Source of the DNA: Trematomus loennbergii
Taxonomy: Eukaryota > Chordata > Actinopteri > Perciformes > Nototheniidae
NCBI GenBank assembly: GCA_012861695.1
Contig: JAAOOA010000168.1
Span: 462,001-526,000 of the forward strand
Length of the DNA: 64,000 nt
Reading direction: 5' to 3'
The notes beneath the pieces are model-generated. The model worked only from the letters and a program-made list of their open reading frames with translations, had not been told where the DNA came from and did no database searches. Shown piece by piece: positions 1 through 11,590 of the stretch; positions within the stretch are counted from its first letter, which is position 1; the number at the start of each line of letters is the position of its first letter. The position numbers and the translations under genes were made by a program.

Positions 1-114
1 TGTCTTCCACGAAGTGGGGGAAACTATTCTGCACCCCGTGCAACTGTGTGTTGGAACATACAAGATTGAAGCTGATCAGATAACGAACGGGTAAATGAAA
101 ACAGAATGAGGCGG

Positions 115-116
<2 letters not shown>

Positions 117-152
<36 letters not shown>

Positions 153-202
153 TGTGTGTGTGTGTGTGTGTTGTGTGTGGTGTGTGTGTGTGGTGTGTGT
201 GT
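117..202. repeat. (TG)n microsatellite, imperfect
   Basis: Alternating TG broken by GG steps. Similar arrays precede the N-terminal NLR exons elsewhere in the window, but no such exon follows here. The short cysteine-valine frames it produces are not genes. Confidence 0.9.
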
Positions 203-285
203 TCATAGGAACTCTTTAAAGGGCTTCCTTTCATTCAGTAGTAGCCTAGTAACAGGGTGTGGGAGAAGAATCACCTTTTTTCACC

Positions 286-440
286 TCCCGCATATTTCGC
301 AACTTTCCGCATATTTCGCATATTTCGCAACTTCTCCGCATATTTCGCATAAAAACCCCGCATGTTTAATCGCATAATCAAGGATTTTAGCCCGCATAAT
401 CAAGGATTTTAGCCCGCATAATCAAGGATTTTAGCCCGCG
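286..440. repeat. Short tandem repeats abutting the truncated NLR unit A
   Basis: Two runs of repeats lie side by side: CGCATATTTCGCA-like units at about 286-350, then three copies of a 22-bp unit (CATAATCAAGGATTTTAGCC core) at 371-440. They stand where units B and C have the RING exon and the following intron, so the breakpoint that removed unit A's 5' half lies in or beside this repeat. Confidence 0.75.
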
Positions 441-442
441 TT

Positions 443-2211
443 TTTCTGGAGGGTCTAACATAGGCTCAGTCTGAGGAGGAGATGTGAACATGTGACTGAA
501 GGAACTGATCAAAGTGAAACCCTCCTCAACAGGATCTTCACTGAGCTCTACATCACACAAGGCCAGAGTGAAGAGGTTAATACCCAACATGAGGTGTGGC
601 AGCTGGAGACAGCTTCCAAGAAGATGACCCTCCATGACACTCCAATCAAGTGCCAGGACATCTTTAAAGCCTTACCTGACAAACAGACTCTCATCAGAGC
701 GGTCCTGACCAACGGATCGCTGGAGTTGGAAAAACCTTCTCAGTGCAGAAGTTCACTCTGGACTGGGCCGAGGGTTTGGGAAACCAAGATGTCAGTCTGG
801 TGATCCCGCTCTCCTTCAGGGAGCTGAACCTGATCAAAGGTGAGCAGTACAGTCTTCTCAGGCTGCTCCATGTTTTCCATCCAACCTTACAGAAGGTCAC
901 AGCAGAGCAGCTGGCTGTCTGCAAAGTGCTGCTCATCTTTGACGGCCTGGATGAAAGCAGACTTTCTCTGGACTTCAGAAACAATGAGGTTGTGTCTGAT
1001 GTCTCACAGCAGTCCTCAGTCAACGTGCTGCTGACAAACCTCATCAGGGGGAAGCTGCTTCCCTCGGCTCTCGTCTGGATAACTTCCAGACCTGCAGCGG
1101 CCAATCAGATCCCTCCTGAGTGTGTGGACAGGGTAACAGAAGTACGAGGCTTCACTGACGCCCAGAAGGAGGAGTACTTCAGGAGGAGATGGAGTGATGA
1201 AGACCTGTCCAGCAGAATCATCTCTCACATCAAGAGCTCCAGGAGCCTCCACATCATGTGTCTGATCCCAGTCTTCTGCTGGATCACTGCTGCAGTTCTG
1301 GACCACATGTTGACTACAGACCAGAGAGGAGAGCTGCCCCAGACCCTCACTGACATGTACTCACACTTCCTGCTGGTCCAGACCAAGAGGAAGAAGCAGA
1401 AGTATGAAGAGGGACATGAGACGAGTCCACAGCAGCTGACGGAGGCTGACAGGGAGGTTCTTCTGAAGCTGGGGAGGCTGGCGTTTGAACATCTGGAGAA
1501 AGGAGACATCATGTTCTACCAAGAAGACCTGCAGCGCTGTGGTCTTGATGTCACCGAGGCCTTGGTGCACTCAGGAGTTTGTACACAGATCTTCAAAAGA
1601 GAGAGAGTGATCTTCAAGAACAGTCTACTGCTTTGTTCATCTGAGCATTCAGGAGTTTCTGGCTGCAGTCTACATGTTGCACTGTTACACCAACAGAGAC
1701 ACAGAGGTACTGAAGGACTTCCTGCAGAGAGACTATAACAACAGCAGATCAGGATTACCCATCCCTGCCTGTCTTCCTGAGGGCCATGGAGAAATCCCTC
1801 AAAGTGAAAATGGCCACCTGGACCTGTTTGTCCGCTTTCTCCACGGCCTCTCTCTGGAGTCCAACCAGAGACTGTTAGGAGGCCTGCTGGGTCGCACAGA
1901 CAACAGACCAGAAACCATCCAGAGAGCCATCAGCAACCTGAAGGAGATGAGCAGTTATCTCTCCTGACAGGAGCATCAACATCTTCCACTGTCTGACAGA
2001 GATGAAGGACCACTCAGTACATCAGGAGATCACAGAGTTCCTGAAGTCAGAGAACAGATCAGAGAAGGAACTCTCTGAGATCCACTGCTCTGCTCTGGCC
2101 TACATGCTGCAGATGTCAGAGGAGGTTCTGGATGAGTTGGACCTGATCAGTACAACACATCATGAGGGACGACGAGACTGATTCCAGCTGTGAGGAACTG
2201 CAGGAAGGCAA
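443..2211 (+). pseudogene. Unit A FISNA-NACHT exon, frameshifted
   Basis: FISNA and the NACHT leader read in one frame from about 492 to 716. Unit B has AACGGAGTCGCT at the P-loop and unit A has AACGGATCGCT (711-722), a one-base loss that breaks the frame exactly at Walker A. The rest of NACHT is open from 743 to about 1600, with Walker B (LLIFDGLDE) and sensor 1 (WITSRP) intact. Two extra bases (GA) in the GAGAGA run near 1605 then break it again. The exon ends at the donor GCAA|GTAAGT. Confidence 0.85.
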
Positions 2212-3018
2212 GTAAGTCCAGATGTGATTAACTTTATAAACTAATGTGGATCAGGAGTTTAATTATTCAAATAAACACTATAACATTTCTGCTGTTTAAA
2301 TACTGAGAGCAAAATAAACCAACACTGTTCTTCTATTTATTTATAATAATAGTTAAACTGAAGCGTTCCTCTCTTCATATTGAGTGATGGAGGCGACATG
2401 TCAAACACATGAAGGACTTTAGAGGTTTCTCAGCATGTGATCACACCACACAGCAGGACTTACAGTTATCACAGAAACATGTTATTATTACTTTCTAGTA
2501 GTTTCTTTATCATTAAACACGTTTTTATCACAATGTGTTAGAGTTTAAAATCAGATCTATATCATTTCCCACCAATAACAGAGTTATGTCTTAATGCTGA
2601 TATACTGGGAACATCTGATGGTATCAAGTTGAACATATTGAAACTTTATTGGTTTGTTAATTGTGTTTGTGTGCGCAATAAATGTTCAGATGCTCAGAGA
2701 AGCCAAAGCATCCTTCATCCATCATTCACATCCACATATTAACTAACATTTAAATATGTACATCTCTAATATTGTCAAGTGATTCATTTAATTTCTGTTT
2801 CTTTTGGTAACAGTCAGTGACAGCAGGAGCACAGACATGTGATCAGATCACACTGACAACTCATTACACTCTATTATCATATATTATTATATATTATATT
2901 AAATGGACTAACAGCAAATGTCTATCAGAACATGTCAAATCTTTTTTCATCAAATGCTTGATGTTAATATAATGTTTCCTCTTTTTTAACACATGTTGTA
3001 ATATATGTTTTATTATAG

Positions 3019-3190
3019 ACTTACTGGCTTGGACTCTACTCTCAGAGACTCTTGAAGTCGTGGCCTCAGCTCTGAAGTCTGACCCCTCTCATCTGAGAGA
3101 TCTGGACCTGAGTACAACCTCTGATGGATTCAGAGTGGAGCTGCTGAGTTCTGGACTAAAGAGTCCAAACTGCAGACTGGAGGCTCTCAG
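3019..3190 (+). pseudogene. Unit A LRR exon 1
   Basis: Acceptor TATTATAG and donor CAG|GTCAGT are both present. It encodes an LRR pair ([15 protein letters not shown]). The length is 172 nt, while this family normally has 174-nt LRR exons, so the exon is out of frame by two bases. Confidence 0.75.
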
Positions 3191-3591
3191 GTCAGTTCAC
3201 TGACTGCAGTTCATATTGATCTGTTTGTGTTTATGATTTTCTGAATTTGAACAAATACAATGTTATTTTATTTGTTCCGTTTTTGCTAATGACTGAATAT
3301 TGATCAGAGTAACAGAGAAGGTGAATGTGTGAGGGAGAGTGTTTGAGCTTCCACAGACTCACTCTGTGCTCCATGAGTCAGTGGAGATGCTGTCAGTACT
3401 GATGAGCTGTGAGGGAGATGAAGGAGTTGTTCAACATCTGATCAAAGTTAAAGTTCCAGATTATCAGTGGATTGTTTCTGCATCATCTCTGACATTAAAA
3501 CCCTGTTTCACTCTGAACAGATTATTAAACCTGGAGTTATTTCAAACAGGAACATTGTTTTCTAAAGTTACATCATGTTTTCTTTATTCAG

Positions 3592-3760
3592 ACTGAGGCG
3601 CTGCTTTGTCAGAGATCAGCTGTTCTGCTCTGATCTCAGCTCTGAAGTCCAACATCCATCTGAGAGATCTGGACCTGAGTGAGAACGATCTGCAGGATTC
3701 AGGAGTGGAGCTGCTGAGAGATCTTCTGGAGAGTCCAGACTGCAGACTGGAGACTCTCAG
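3592..3760 (+). pseudogene. Unit A LRR exon 2
   Basis: It follows the acceptor TTTATTCAG and ends at CTCAG|GTCAGT. The LRR consensus is recognisable ([19 protein letters not shown]). Indels in the first codons (CTGAGGCGCTGCTTTGTCAG) leave 169 nt instead of 174. Confidence 0.75.
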
Positions 3761-4146
3761 GTCAGTTCACTGACTCTCTGTTACTGCTGGAGATCTCACA
3801 TGTTCACTTTGTAATTGAACCTCATTTATATTCATTAATAACTTACATCCATAAAGTTGTAAATGTCCTTATATTCATGAGTAAGAAGAAGAACTGCAGA
3901 CATACATGTTGACTGTTTCTTAAAGTAACTGTAATAGATGTTAGTTGTAAAAAGTAAATCTATGTATTTAATATTTAGTAAACGATAACGTCTGAATAAA
4001 GGTCATCTGAAGTCATTTTAGTTTTACATGATAAAGTTTACTTTCTGAAGTAGACAGATTTTTCTGTTCAGATTCATTTAAATGTTGAGTAACATCTGAT
4101 TGGATTATAAACAGATTTGTATCCTCATCATGTTTTCTTTATTCAG

Positions 4147-4310
4147 TCTGAGGGCTGCAGTTGTCAGAGATCAGCTGTTCTGCTCTGGCCTCAGCTCTGA
4201 AGTCCAACATCCATCTGAGAGATCTGGACCTGAGAGAACGCTCTGCAGGATTCAGGAGAGCTGCTGAGAGATCTTCTGGAGAGTCCAGACTGCAGACTGG
4301 AGACCCTCAG
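4147..4310 (+). pseudogene. Unit A LRR exon 3
   Basis: Same acceptor and donor context as LRR exon 2. It is 164 nt long, ten short of the usual 174, with losses in runs of G and T and in the segment encoding the asparagine ladder. The following intron start is nearly identical to the intron after the last LRR exon of units B and C. Confidence 0.75.
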
Positions 4311-4745
4311 GTCAGTAAGGGGTCTCTGCTGGTTCAGCAGTATTGTATGAAACACAGGGAGGTGTTTCTCTCACTGGGGAATCACAACAGATCAGTGATG
4401 TTACCCACTGACTGCAGGCTCTTTCATTCTTCCATCAACTATAGAAGGCCAGCTGAAAATGCAAAGCCACATTTAGTAAGTAATCAACTTTCCACCAGAC
4501 ATATGGGATTTGACAGAAGAGTGGAAAAGGTAGTCTGTTTTTGATGGGATGTTTTTAGCTCCTTGACTAATGACTGTTACTTCCTGTAATGCAGCTGAGA
4601 GCTGTGGCAGTCAGTCGTAGTGTTTGCAGAGAAGATATGATGGGATGTAAAGCATGAGATCAGTCAGGACTCTGAAGCTGACTCAAAGAACAAACACTTA
4701 TTTTAAACTGGATCCATAACTGTTGGATTGTGTTCATCCCTACAG

Positions 4746-4789
4746 GATCAGAGAGGATGAGACGATCAGAGCCAAGATCCAGAAGAACT
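4746..4789 (+). pseudogene. Unit A 44-nt exon ([15 protein letters not shown])
   Basis: It lies between CTACAG and GTGAGT. Read on from the LRR exon phase it gives a charged peptide, [15 protein letters not shown]. The 44 bases are the same in units B and C. Confidence 0.7.
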
Positions 4790-5039
4790 GTGAGTACTGA
4801 ATATCCTCCATTCATCAAGATATGAAACTCTTTCATGGAGCATGTCCTCAGAGGAAAACAACACTCTTGTTTTTCTCTCTTCATCATTTTGGCTGTTTCT
4901 CTTCACAACAACTGTCTATCAAAACAGTGACGCGTTCACTGACACTCTGTAAAATGTAAATAAACTCTGAAGAATAAAACACATGAAAACATCAACATTA
5001 TAACCAGTCGTTACAGTATTACCATCAAAATATACTTGT

Positions 5040-5340
5040 AAAGTAGAAGTACTCAGATCTTGTACTTGAGTAAAAGTAGAAGTACTCAGATCTTGTACTT
5101 GAGTAAAAGTAGAAGTACAGAGTGTAGGAACTCTGTTACAGTAAAAGCCTGCATTCAAATGTTCTCAATACAAGTAGAAAAGTATTAGCATCAAAATATA
5201 GTTAAAGTACCAGTAAAGTAGTCATTGTGCAGATTGGTCCATTTCAGAATAATATATATGATATGTTTTATAATGACTGATCTTTAAAGTGTTCTCAAAG
5301 CTGGTAAAGGTGCAGCTAGTTTGAATGACTTTGTATACTG
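5040..5340. repeat. AGTAAAAGTAGAAGTACTCAG-type repeat, left arm
   Basis: Tandem copies of a roughly 32-bp unit containing GTACTTGAGTAAAAGTAGAA are followed by about 180 bp of non-tandem sequence. The same block occurs inverted at 6719-7230, on the other side of the tail exon. Shorter direct copies occur in units B (about 21720-21840) and C (about 45125-45195). Confidence 0.8.
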
Positions 5341-5698
5341 CAGGGTAGCTTGTGAATTTACTCCAGGTGGAACTACAGTCTGATTTAACACTTGATTATA
5401 TTTCACATCATTCATCCACATCTGTAAAGTAACTAAAGGTATTAAATACATGTAGTGGAGGAAAAGTACACCATGTACCCCTGAACTGTAGTAGAGTAGA
5501 AGTACAAAGTAGAATAAAAGGGAAATACTCAGGTAAAGTACAAGTACCTCAACATTGTACTTAAGTACAGTACTTGAGTAAATGTACTTAGTTCCTCTCC
5601 TGATCTGTAAAGCTCTCCCAACATATGCAGGTTAGCATCCGGCAGCTTCTATGTGCTGGGGACCCGTACTGTACATTCTTTCTGTGACTTTGTTCCAG

Positions 5699-5866
5699 AT
5701 ATTTGGAGCATAATAACTGAAGCTGTTTCTCCATGTTCAGGAACTCCCATCCGCCGAGTCCTGCGGCAGGAAGCGCTCCTTCTCTCCAAGAACTCCTGGA
5801 CCCTGCAAGCTGGTCCAGAACCAGAGTCCCAGTGAGGAGTCCAGCCAGTCCACCTCTCAGAGTTAA
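5699..5866 (+). pseudogene. Unit A tail exon
   Basis: Two acceptors are possible: TTCCAG before 5699 or GTTCAG before 5741. The first continues the frame from the 44-nt exon to a stop at about 5835. The second opens a Ser/Pro-rich frame ([16 protein letters not shown]) ending at 5866, but the phase of the preceding exon would create a TGA at that junction. No B30.2/SPRY domain, common at the end of this family, is visible. Confidence 0.5.
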
Positions 5867-6504
5867 ACTAAACTACAACATTATTAAAGATCATGTTTCA
5901 AGTTAAAAAAGGATGCTTTCAGACTGAATCCAGAAGTTTCTCAAGCTGCAGTCAAAGCAGGTAATTTGAGGAATATATAAAACAATTATAAAACTGTAAT
6001 AAGAATTACTCTGAATACTTTCTTTGGACATTTTATTCAAACAACATTTTAAACAAATATTTTAAATGTTTATGACTTTCTATCTGAGTGCTTTTCTCAT
6101 GAATTAACGACTTCATTTCATTTCCATAAATAAAATCTTGTTTTTTTTTCTTGAGTATTTCATAATCCTATAGGATATAATATTTTTCTTTCACGTAACT
6201 TTAAGACTAAATATTATTTTCTCAGCTCTGTAATAAAAAAACACATTTTTAAAATAAATATCCCACTTCTTGTACTTATATCCTGCTTGATGAGTCAGCA
6301 GTAAAGCAGCCAGGCGTTAACGGTCAGCTGGCATGTGTATCTGTTCATTGGCTCATATGTGTAGCATGTTTAATGGCAGTGTGTTGAAAATGGCTGACAG
6401 GTGAATATGTCAGATCTCTGTGTGTTACTCAGAGAACCGTGTGCAGTGTTTTAGAAAGTGCAGAGTTGAATTGCAGATTGTGTGCAGAGCTGAAAATGTG
6501 TTTT

Positions 6505-6695
6505 TCAGGACATCCCATTCCAAACTCTTAGGCATTCATTTGAAGTTGGTCCCCCTTGCAGCTATAACAGCTTCCACTCTTCTGGGAAGGCTTTCTACAG
6601 ACCTTGGAGTGTGTCTGTGGGAAGCCCTTTCATCCAGAAGAGCATTAGTGAGGTCACACACTGATGTTGGACGAGAGGCTGGCTCTCCAATCTTT
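6505..6695. mobile_element. Tc1/mariner-derived non-autonomous fragment
   Basis: It begins near CAGGACATCCCATTCC and matches 23645-23800, with a shorter piece near 47918-47970. Motifs such as CTTCTGGGAAGGCTTTCTAC, plus TAGACAAAAGTATTGG next to the later copies, are typical of fish Tc1-derived repeats. Class assigned from memory of such repeats, so moderate confidence. Confidence 0.5.
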
Positions 6696-6718
6696 TCAAA
6701 ATATTTTAAACATAGTAT

Positions 6719-7230
6719 ATGTAGTATACAAAGTCATTAAAACTAGCTGCACCTTTACCAGCTTTGATGTCACTTTAATGATCAATCATTATAAAACATA
6801 TCATATATATTATTCTGAAATGGATCAATCTGCACAATGAATACTTTTACTTGCGGTACTTAACTATATTTTGATGATAATACTTTTATACTTTTACTTT
6901 TACTTGTAACCGAGTATTCCTACACTCTGGTACTTCTACTTTTACTCAAGTACAAGATCTGAGTACTTCTACTTTACTCAAGTACAAGATCTGAGTACTT
7001 CTACTTTACTCAAGTACAAGATCTGTGTACTTCTACTTTACTCAAGTACAAGATCTGTGTACTTCTACTTTACGCAAGTACAAGATCTGAGTACTTCTAC
7101 TTCACTCAAGTACAAGATCTGAGTACTTCTACTTTTACTCAAGTACAATATCTGTGTACTTCTACTTTTACTCAAGTACAAGTTCTGTGTACTTCTACTT
7201 TTACTACAAGATCTGAGTACTTCTACTACC
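6719..7230. repeat. Right arm of inverted repeat, 32-33-bp tandem units
   Basis: About ten units of ACTCAAGTACAAGATCTGAG TACTTCTACTTTT type follow a 180-bp stretch that is the reverse complement of about 5160-5340. Only unit A has this right arm. Confidence 0.8.
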
Positions 7231-8386
7231 TCTGATAGTAGAAAATGAATGAATACTCAGCTTTGTGTTGTACCCACCATAACCACAAGATGGCGGTAGT
7301 GACCACCGACTGTAAAATAACACCACAAATTAATGCCTTATTCTACAAGACCTTATTCTACAAGTACAAAGCCATTAGTTAAGTTTGTCCTCAATAACCC
7401 TCTAATGAGAGCTTATTTATTGTAAGTAAGGACGTTGTTGTGCATGAGTTAGGGTCTTAATATGCTCAATATGGGCCTAATAACTCTCATAATAACACCT
7501 AACAAATATGGTCTATTCTTATGTAACAACACATGAAACTACAAGTGTTAATTGTGTCAAAATAACTCAAAATGAGGTTTTTCTAACTCAGAATAAGTTC
7601 CCTATTTTAAAGTGAAGTCTTGTTCATAACTAATAAGCTAGTAGTTTGACTCTAATGTGTAAATGAACAACTAGTTGATGGTGAATATGTGTACCTTAAT
7701 CTAAAGTGTTACCTGAACTTTTTAAGAAAAATGAAGAGAAATTACACATAAAAGAGTTCTATAACAAGTTTCTATCGTATTTTAAGATATGTGTACACAA
7801 CTCCTGTGAAGTCAAACTGCATGGTCCTTTTATCATATAGAGTGATGATAATAACATTTCCTATTTAATAATATTTGAACTTTTATACAAGTGGTTTTAT
7901 AGGAAAATCCCTCTGAATGATCAAAGTGGCAGTGCATTGAGTCACATTGATTTTAGTCACATAATTGTCACTTTACGCTGATATTTGAATAACCACCATG
8001 GATGTTTTGAAAAATTCTCATTTATTTTATATTCACGTGGTAATTGTGCTACATTGGCAGCTTGTAAAACCTAAATAGGATGCTGTAGACTGAAAAACAA
8101 CCCTTTATTAATCAGAATTCGTCGTCTAATTAACACCAAAAATGAATTTTCCATCCATGACTCTGCAGCCATGTTTGGGGACAATCACCATTTTTATATT
8201 TCTTATTGAAAATCACAAAAATCTGCATTAATTTCCTCTCGTTCGGCTTTCATATTTTTATTGAGCAGCATAAAAATAAATGTGCCACACCGTCGGGGGT
8301 CCAGAGGGAATGATTTCTGACAGAAACTTGACTATTGCCCACGAAGCCACAACTGTAAACTAATCAGTTTTTATAATGTTACTTTC

Positions 8387-8390
<4 letters not shown>
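7231..8390. other. Intergenic, nothing recognised
   Basis: AT-rich sequence with no long open frame and no recognised element end on either strand. Confidence 0.5.

Positions 8391-8462
<72 letters not shown>
8391..8462. repeat. (TG)n microsatellite
   Basis: About 35 uninterrupted TG units. No NLR exon follows. Confidence 0.95.
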
Positions 8463-8463
<1 letters not shown>

Positions 8464-8767
8464 TGTTTCCTCCCATTTCTCTGTTTTAACCGGTGCTTCT
8501 GCTGCATTTTTAATCTCAAGTTAGATCAAGTATATTGTCACAATAGAAGCTCAAAGTACGGTGGCCGACGGGAGCGAACGCGCTACTACGGCCCAAAACA
8601 TTTCCATCAGGAGGAACGCTCTGCAGTTTCAGAAACGATGCAAATATAAAAACACAAATGTGCCAAAACATGTGCAAAGAAATGAAGAAACATGATCACC
8701 AACTTGAGCAGTGTTTACTAAAAGCTGCATAAAGGAAACGCTGCAAAAAGCTCAAAACACAACGGAA

Positions 8768-8948
8768 ACCAGGGGACACTAAAGAGTGACGCACACAGCT
8801 GGGAGACCAGGGGACACTAAAGAGTGACGCACACAGCTGGGAGACCAGGGGACACTAAAGAGTGACGCACACAGCTGGGAGACCAGGGGACACTAAAGAG
8901 TGACGCACACAGCTGGGAGACCAGGGGACACTAAAGAGTGACGCACAC
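8768..8948. repeat. 38-bp minisatellite, about 4.7 copies
   Basis: Near-identical copies of a unit beginning GGGAGACCAGGGGACACTAA and ending GCACACAGCT, head to tail with no spacers. A palindromic segment follows directly. Confidence 0.9.
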
Positions 8949-8949
8949 C

Positions 8950-9052
8950 CCTGCTGAAAAAAACAGCTAAGACCAACAAGGCTGGTCTGGCTGGTCAGGC
9001 TGGTAAACCAGCCTGACCAGCCAGTCAATATTAGGCTGGATTAGTTTGCTGG
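8950..9052. repeat. Palindrome-rich segment (GCTGGTCAGGCTGGT hairpin)
   Basis: GGTCAGGCTGGTAAACC AGCCTGACC forms a near-perfect hairpin at about 8992-9024. It is probably a small foldback transposon. Confidence 0.55.
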
Positions 9053-9068
9053 TTAAGAGGGGTTTTGG

Positions 9069-10655
9069 CAGGGTTGCCAACTCTCACGCATCTGGCGTGT
9101 GACACACGCTTTCACTCTCAATCTCACGCTCTCACGCTGCCCAAACTATTCTCACGCCAAAAACAAGAATACCGAAGACTAGAACGGTTTTGAAAACTTT
9201 TGTCACGTAGTGATTGTCTTCTCAATAGAACATCTTTGATAATGTCTTCTGGCCAATCAGAATCACGATAACGGCGTGGTGTTGTTGCAGGAAGTCCCGA
9301 CGGAGAATACTTTTGCGGTAGTACATCTCTATACATCGATACAACATTACGTGTTGATAGAAATCAACACGTAATGAAATAAGACCCCACGGTTTGATGA
9401 TTGATAGGTGTGTGGGCTGTCTTTTATTTTGACACACAGAACAATGGGGGCTATCCACCCTTATCCACAATGTAAAGTAACTCACACAGCCTCTTCCCTC
9501 TTCTCTCTGTGAGGAGCAGCAGGTTCAGCTTTCAGAACAAAGTCACAAAAACTAAAATGCCATTCATTTTTTTAAATATGTCGTGATTTATTTATTATTT
9601 ATATTTCTTCTCAAGAGAGTACCAGAATGTGTATTTTATGTTAGTATTTAAAAAAATCTCCTGGGGGAGAATCCCCCCAACCCCCCTGCAGGGGTTGGGT
9701 CTTCAGCATGTCAACTCTTTCACCTGTGGGGAAATTGCAGGATTGGCTCCAGGTCGCCCTTTTTATTTACTACAAGACAAATGTGCCTTTTTATTTCATA
9801 CAGTTCAATTTGGATTGAGACAGGGAACTAATCTAAACCTCACGCGTGGCGTTTCACTGTCGGGGGAGCGTGTATGTAATTACATTGCAAATACTGACTT
9901 GAGCCCCACCACTGTGTGGGTTAGCCCTACCATAGATTACCCAACAAAAATACTCTGGAGCCGCAACTGCCGACCCGTATTGCGCATGCGCAGATCTAAG
10001 ATCCAGTAGAAATGATAAAAAAGTAAAAGTCTGCTGCTTATTGTTCTACTTGGCCAAAATAGAGTCAAAGAGTATATGAGAGTGAGAGTGTGTTCATTAA
10101 TATATTTGGCAGTTTGGAGTAAGTCTGTAGATTTGTTTGTGTGTGTGTTTCATGTATAGGCCTCTCACGATAATTATTTTGTTGGATACATTTTCCCGGA
10201 AATTATTGCGATAAACGATAATATTGTCGGCACCGTTGTATGACCATTTTAGTCCACTGACATAATGATAATATATAATAATAATTCAAGTACATCCTTT
10301 CAAACTGCTAGTCACATCCTCATGTAAATGGCAATTTATCGAGGTCAGAAAAGTTATCGAGTTCATTTTTATTTATCGTACGATAAGTCAATGAATTGCT
10401 TATCGCGACAGGCACACAATAAAACAGTGGAAACAAACATGTTTGACTTTCATTAGTGAATGAAACTGTGTGCCCTTTATAGTCTGTGTCCATTATTGTG
10501 TATTTGTATATATTGTATATATATCCTATATATATGCTAATGTCCCGCTGCTGACACGATAGCAGTCATTTCGTGTGCATATGTGTAATTAAACCGAATT
10601 AAACCCATGATATCAAAATCTCACTCCAGCCAGGTACCCAAAGTTGGCAACCCTG
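9069..10655. mobile_element. hAT-like non-autonomous element, TIR CAGGGTTGCCAACT
   Basis: It starts CAGGGTTGCCAACTCTCACGC and ends AAAGTTGGCAACCCTG, giving inverted ends of about 14 bp. The flanks (GGTTTTGG and TCTTTGTT) do not form a clean duplication. At 10160-10420 lies a second, nested element with TATCG/CGATA ends. No transposase frame is visible. Confidence 0.6.
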
Positions 10656-10787
10656 TCTTTGTTACAGATCTAACTTTGAAGACACTCGACAGACCTTTGC
10701 TGCTGCTTCGTTAACTTCAAAAACACATACCACCGCTTGCTCACTCTCCCTCGCTCTACCATGCGCACACACATGCACGCGCCACCC

Positions 10788-10825
<38 letters not shown>
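10656..10825. repeat. Fragment of a dispersed repeat plus C-run and (CT)n
   Basis: GTTACAGATCTAACTTTGAA and what follows match 15956-16080, just upstream of unit B's (TG)n tract. A poly-C and (CT)n run ends it at about 10786-10825. Confidence 0.6.
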
Positions 10826-10829
<4 letters not shown>

Positions 10830-10901
10830 GGGACAGCTGCCTGACTCTGCATGACCCTAATATCATAACACAAGTTTATTATTATGATGGTTATGTTTGA
10901 A

Positions 10902-10956
10902 ACGTGTGTGTGTGTGTGTTGTGTGTGTGTGGTGTGTGTGTGTGTGTGTGTGTGTC
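10902..10956. repeat. (TG)n upstream of orphan NLR exon
   Basis: Interrupted TG array that runs directly into a CTCTCTCTCCAG splice acceptor. Confidence 0.9.
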
Positions 10957-10966
10957 TCTCTCTCCA

Positions 10967-11124
10967 GTGTTACTGGTTTATCTCTCAGACTGGAGAAGAT
11001 GAGTGGTTTAAAAGATGAGGAAGAGGACACATCTTCAGTCTCCAGCTGTCTGTCTCTGAAGAGTGACTAGTCTAAAGATATACCTCCAGGCTTCAGTAAT
11101 GAACCTGGACCCTCAGACACAAAG
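10967..11124 (+). pseudogene. Orphan NLR N-terminal exon with nonsense codon
   Basis: Acceptor CTCTCTCCAG, then an ATG at 10999 starting [19 protein letters not shown]. Where units B and C have a sense codon (GAC CGG), this copy reads GAC TAG at 11065-11070, so translation would stop after about 23 codons. The donor AAA|GTAAGAG is kept. No 35-aa, RING or NACHT exon of its own follows. The next NLR sequence is the 5' flank of unit B. Confidence 0.8.
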
Positions 11125-11466
11125 TAAGAGTTTCTGCTGTAACCTGACCTGAAGAGGATTCTGTTTTTATGTTGCTCATACTTTGCTTAATATGAAAATT
11201 TAAGGGTGGGATAATCAATGTTACAAAACCAGTCGCAAAGCAATCTCGCCTCTGATATTAATATTATAGCTTACCTGTGGTTAACTTGCCAGCCGAAAAT
11301 GGCATGCGCGCCTCGAGAACGGCATTCGTGGTCGTGGAGCAGTAAGGTGCGCACACTGCGCAGGTCGGATGTGACGCAGCGAAAATGTTCCGGCAGTGCT
11401 CTGGTATATTACAGGTTCCCCCGCCACCCCCCACCTCCGCCACTGCATTCATATTATGGGTAAATA

Positions 11467-11590
11467 CAGTAATATGCAATAAATGCAGCAGGGTTATTAA
11501 TTCAGAAACAAATATATATATAGGGAACAATTGAATCCACCATTAACACTAGAGTATTTAAATACCTACACACTTTAACTTAAGTAAGGT
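11467..11590 (+). promoter_or_regulatory. Conserved 5' flank of unit B, left part
   Basis: It matches 26455-26585 upstream of unit C's first exon (GGGTTATTA, AGGGAACAAT, ACACTTTAACT blocks). In unit C this lies about 140 bp upstream of the ATGAGTCAAGAGG exon; here a 2.8-kb element separates them. A promoter-proximal role is inferred only from its position and conservation between copies. Confidence 0.4.

Larger units (their letters stand above)
443..5866 (+). pseudogene. NLR unit A, 5'-truncated FISNA-NACHT-LRR gene (gene-level entry)
   Basis: Homologous to units B and C from the start of the FISNA domain to the tail exon, with no RING exon and no N-terminal exons upstream. Proteins of this family are cytosolic sensors: the NACHT domain is an ATP-driven oligomerisation switch and the LRRs regulate or sense. 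In this copy the homology starts abruptly at about 446 (AACATAGGCTCAG), after unrelated tandem repeats, so the splice acceptor and about the first 12 codons of the exon are missing. One base is lost just before the Walker A motif, and further indels follow near 1600, 1800 and 1955. Three LRR exons, a 44-nt exon and a tail exon are recognisable. As read here it cannot encode an NLR. Whether every indel is real is uncertain. Confidence 0.85.

Noticed and set aside
8768..8948. Regular 38-bp repeats resembling a CRISPR array
   Set aside because: Head-to-tail with no spacers, in eukaryotic DNA; a plain minisatellite.
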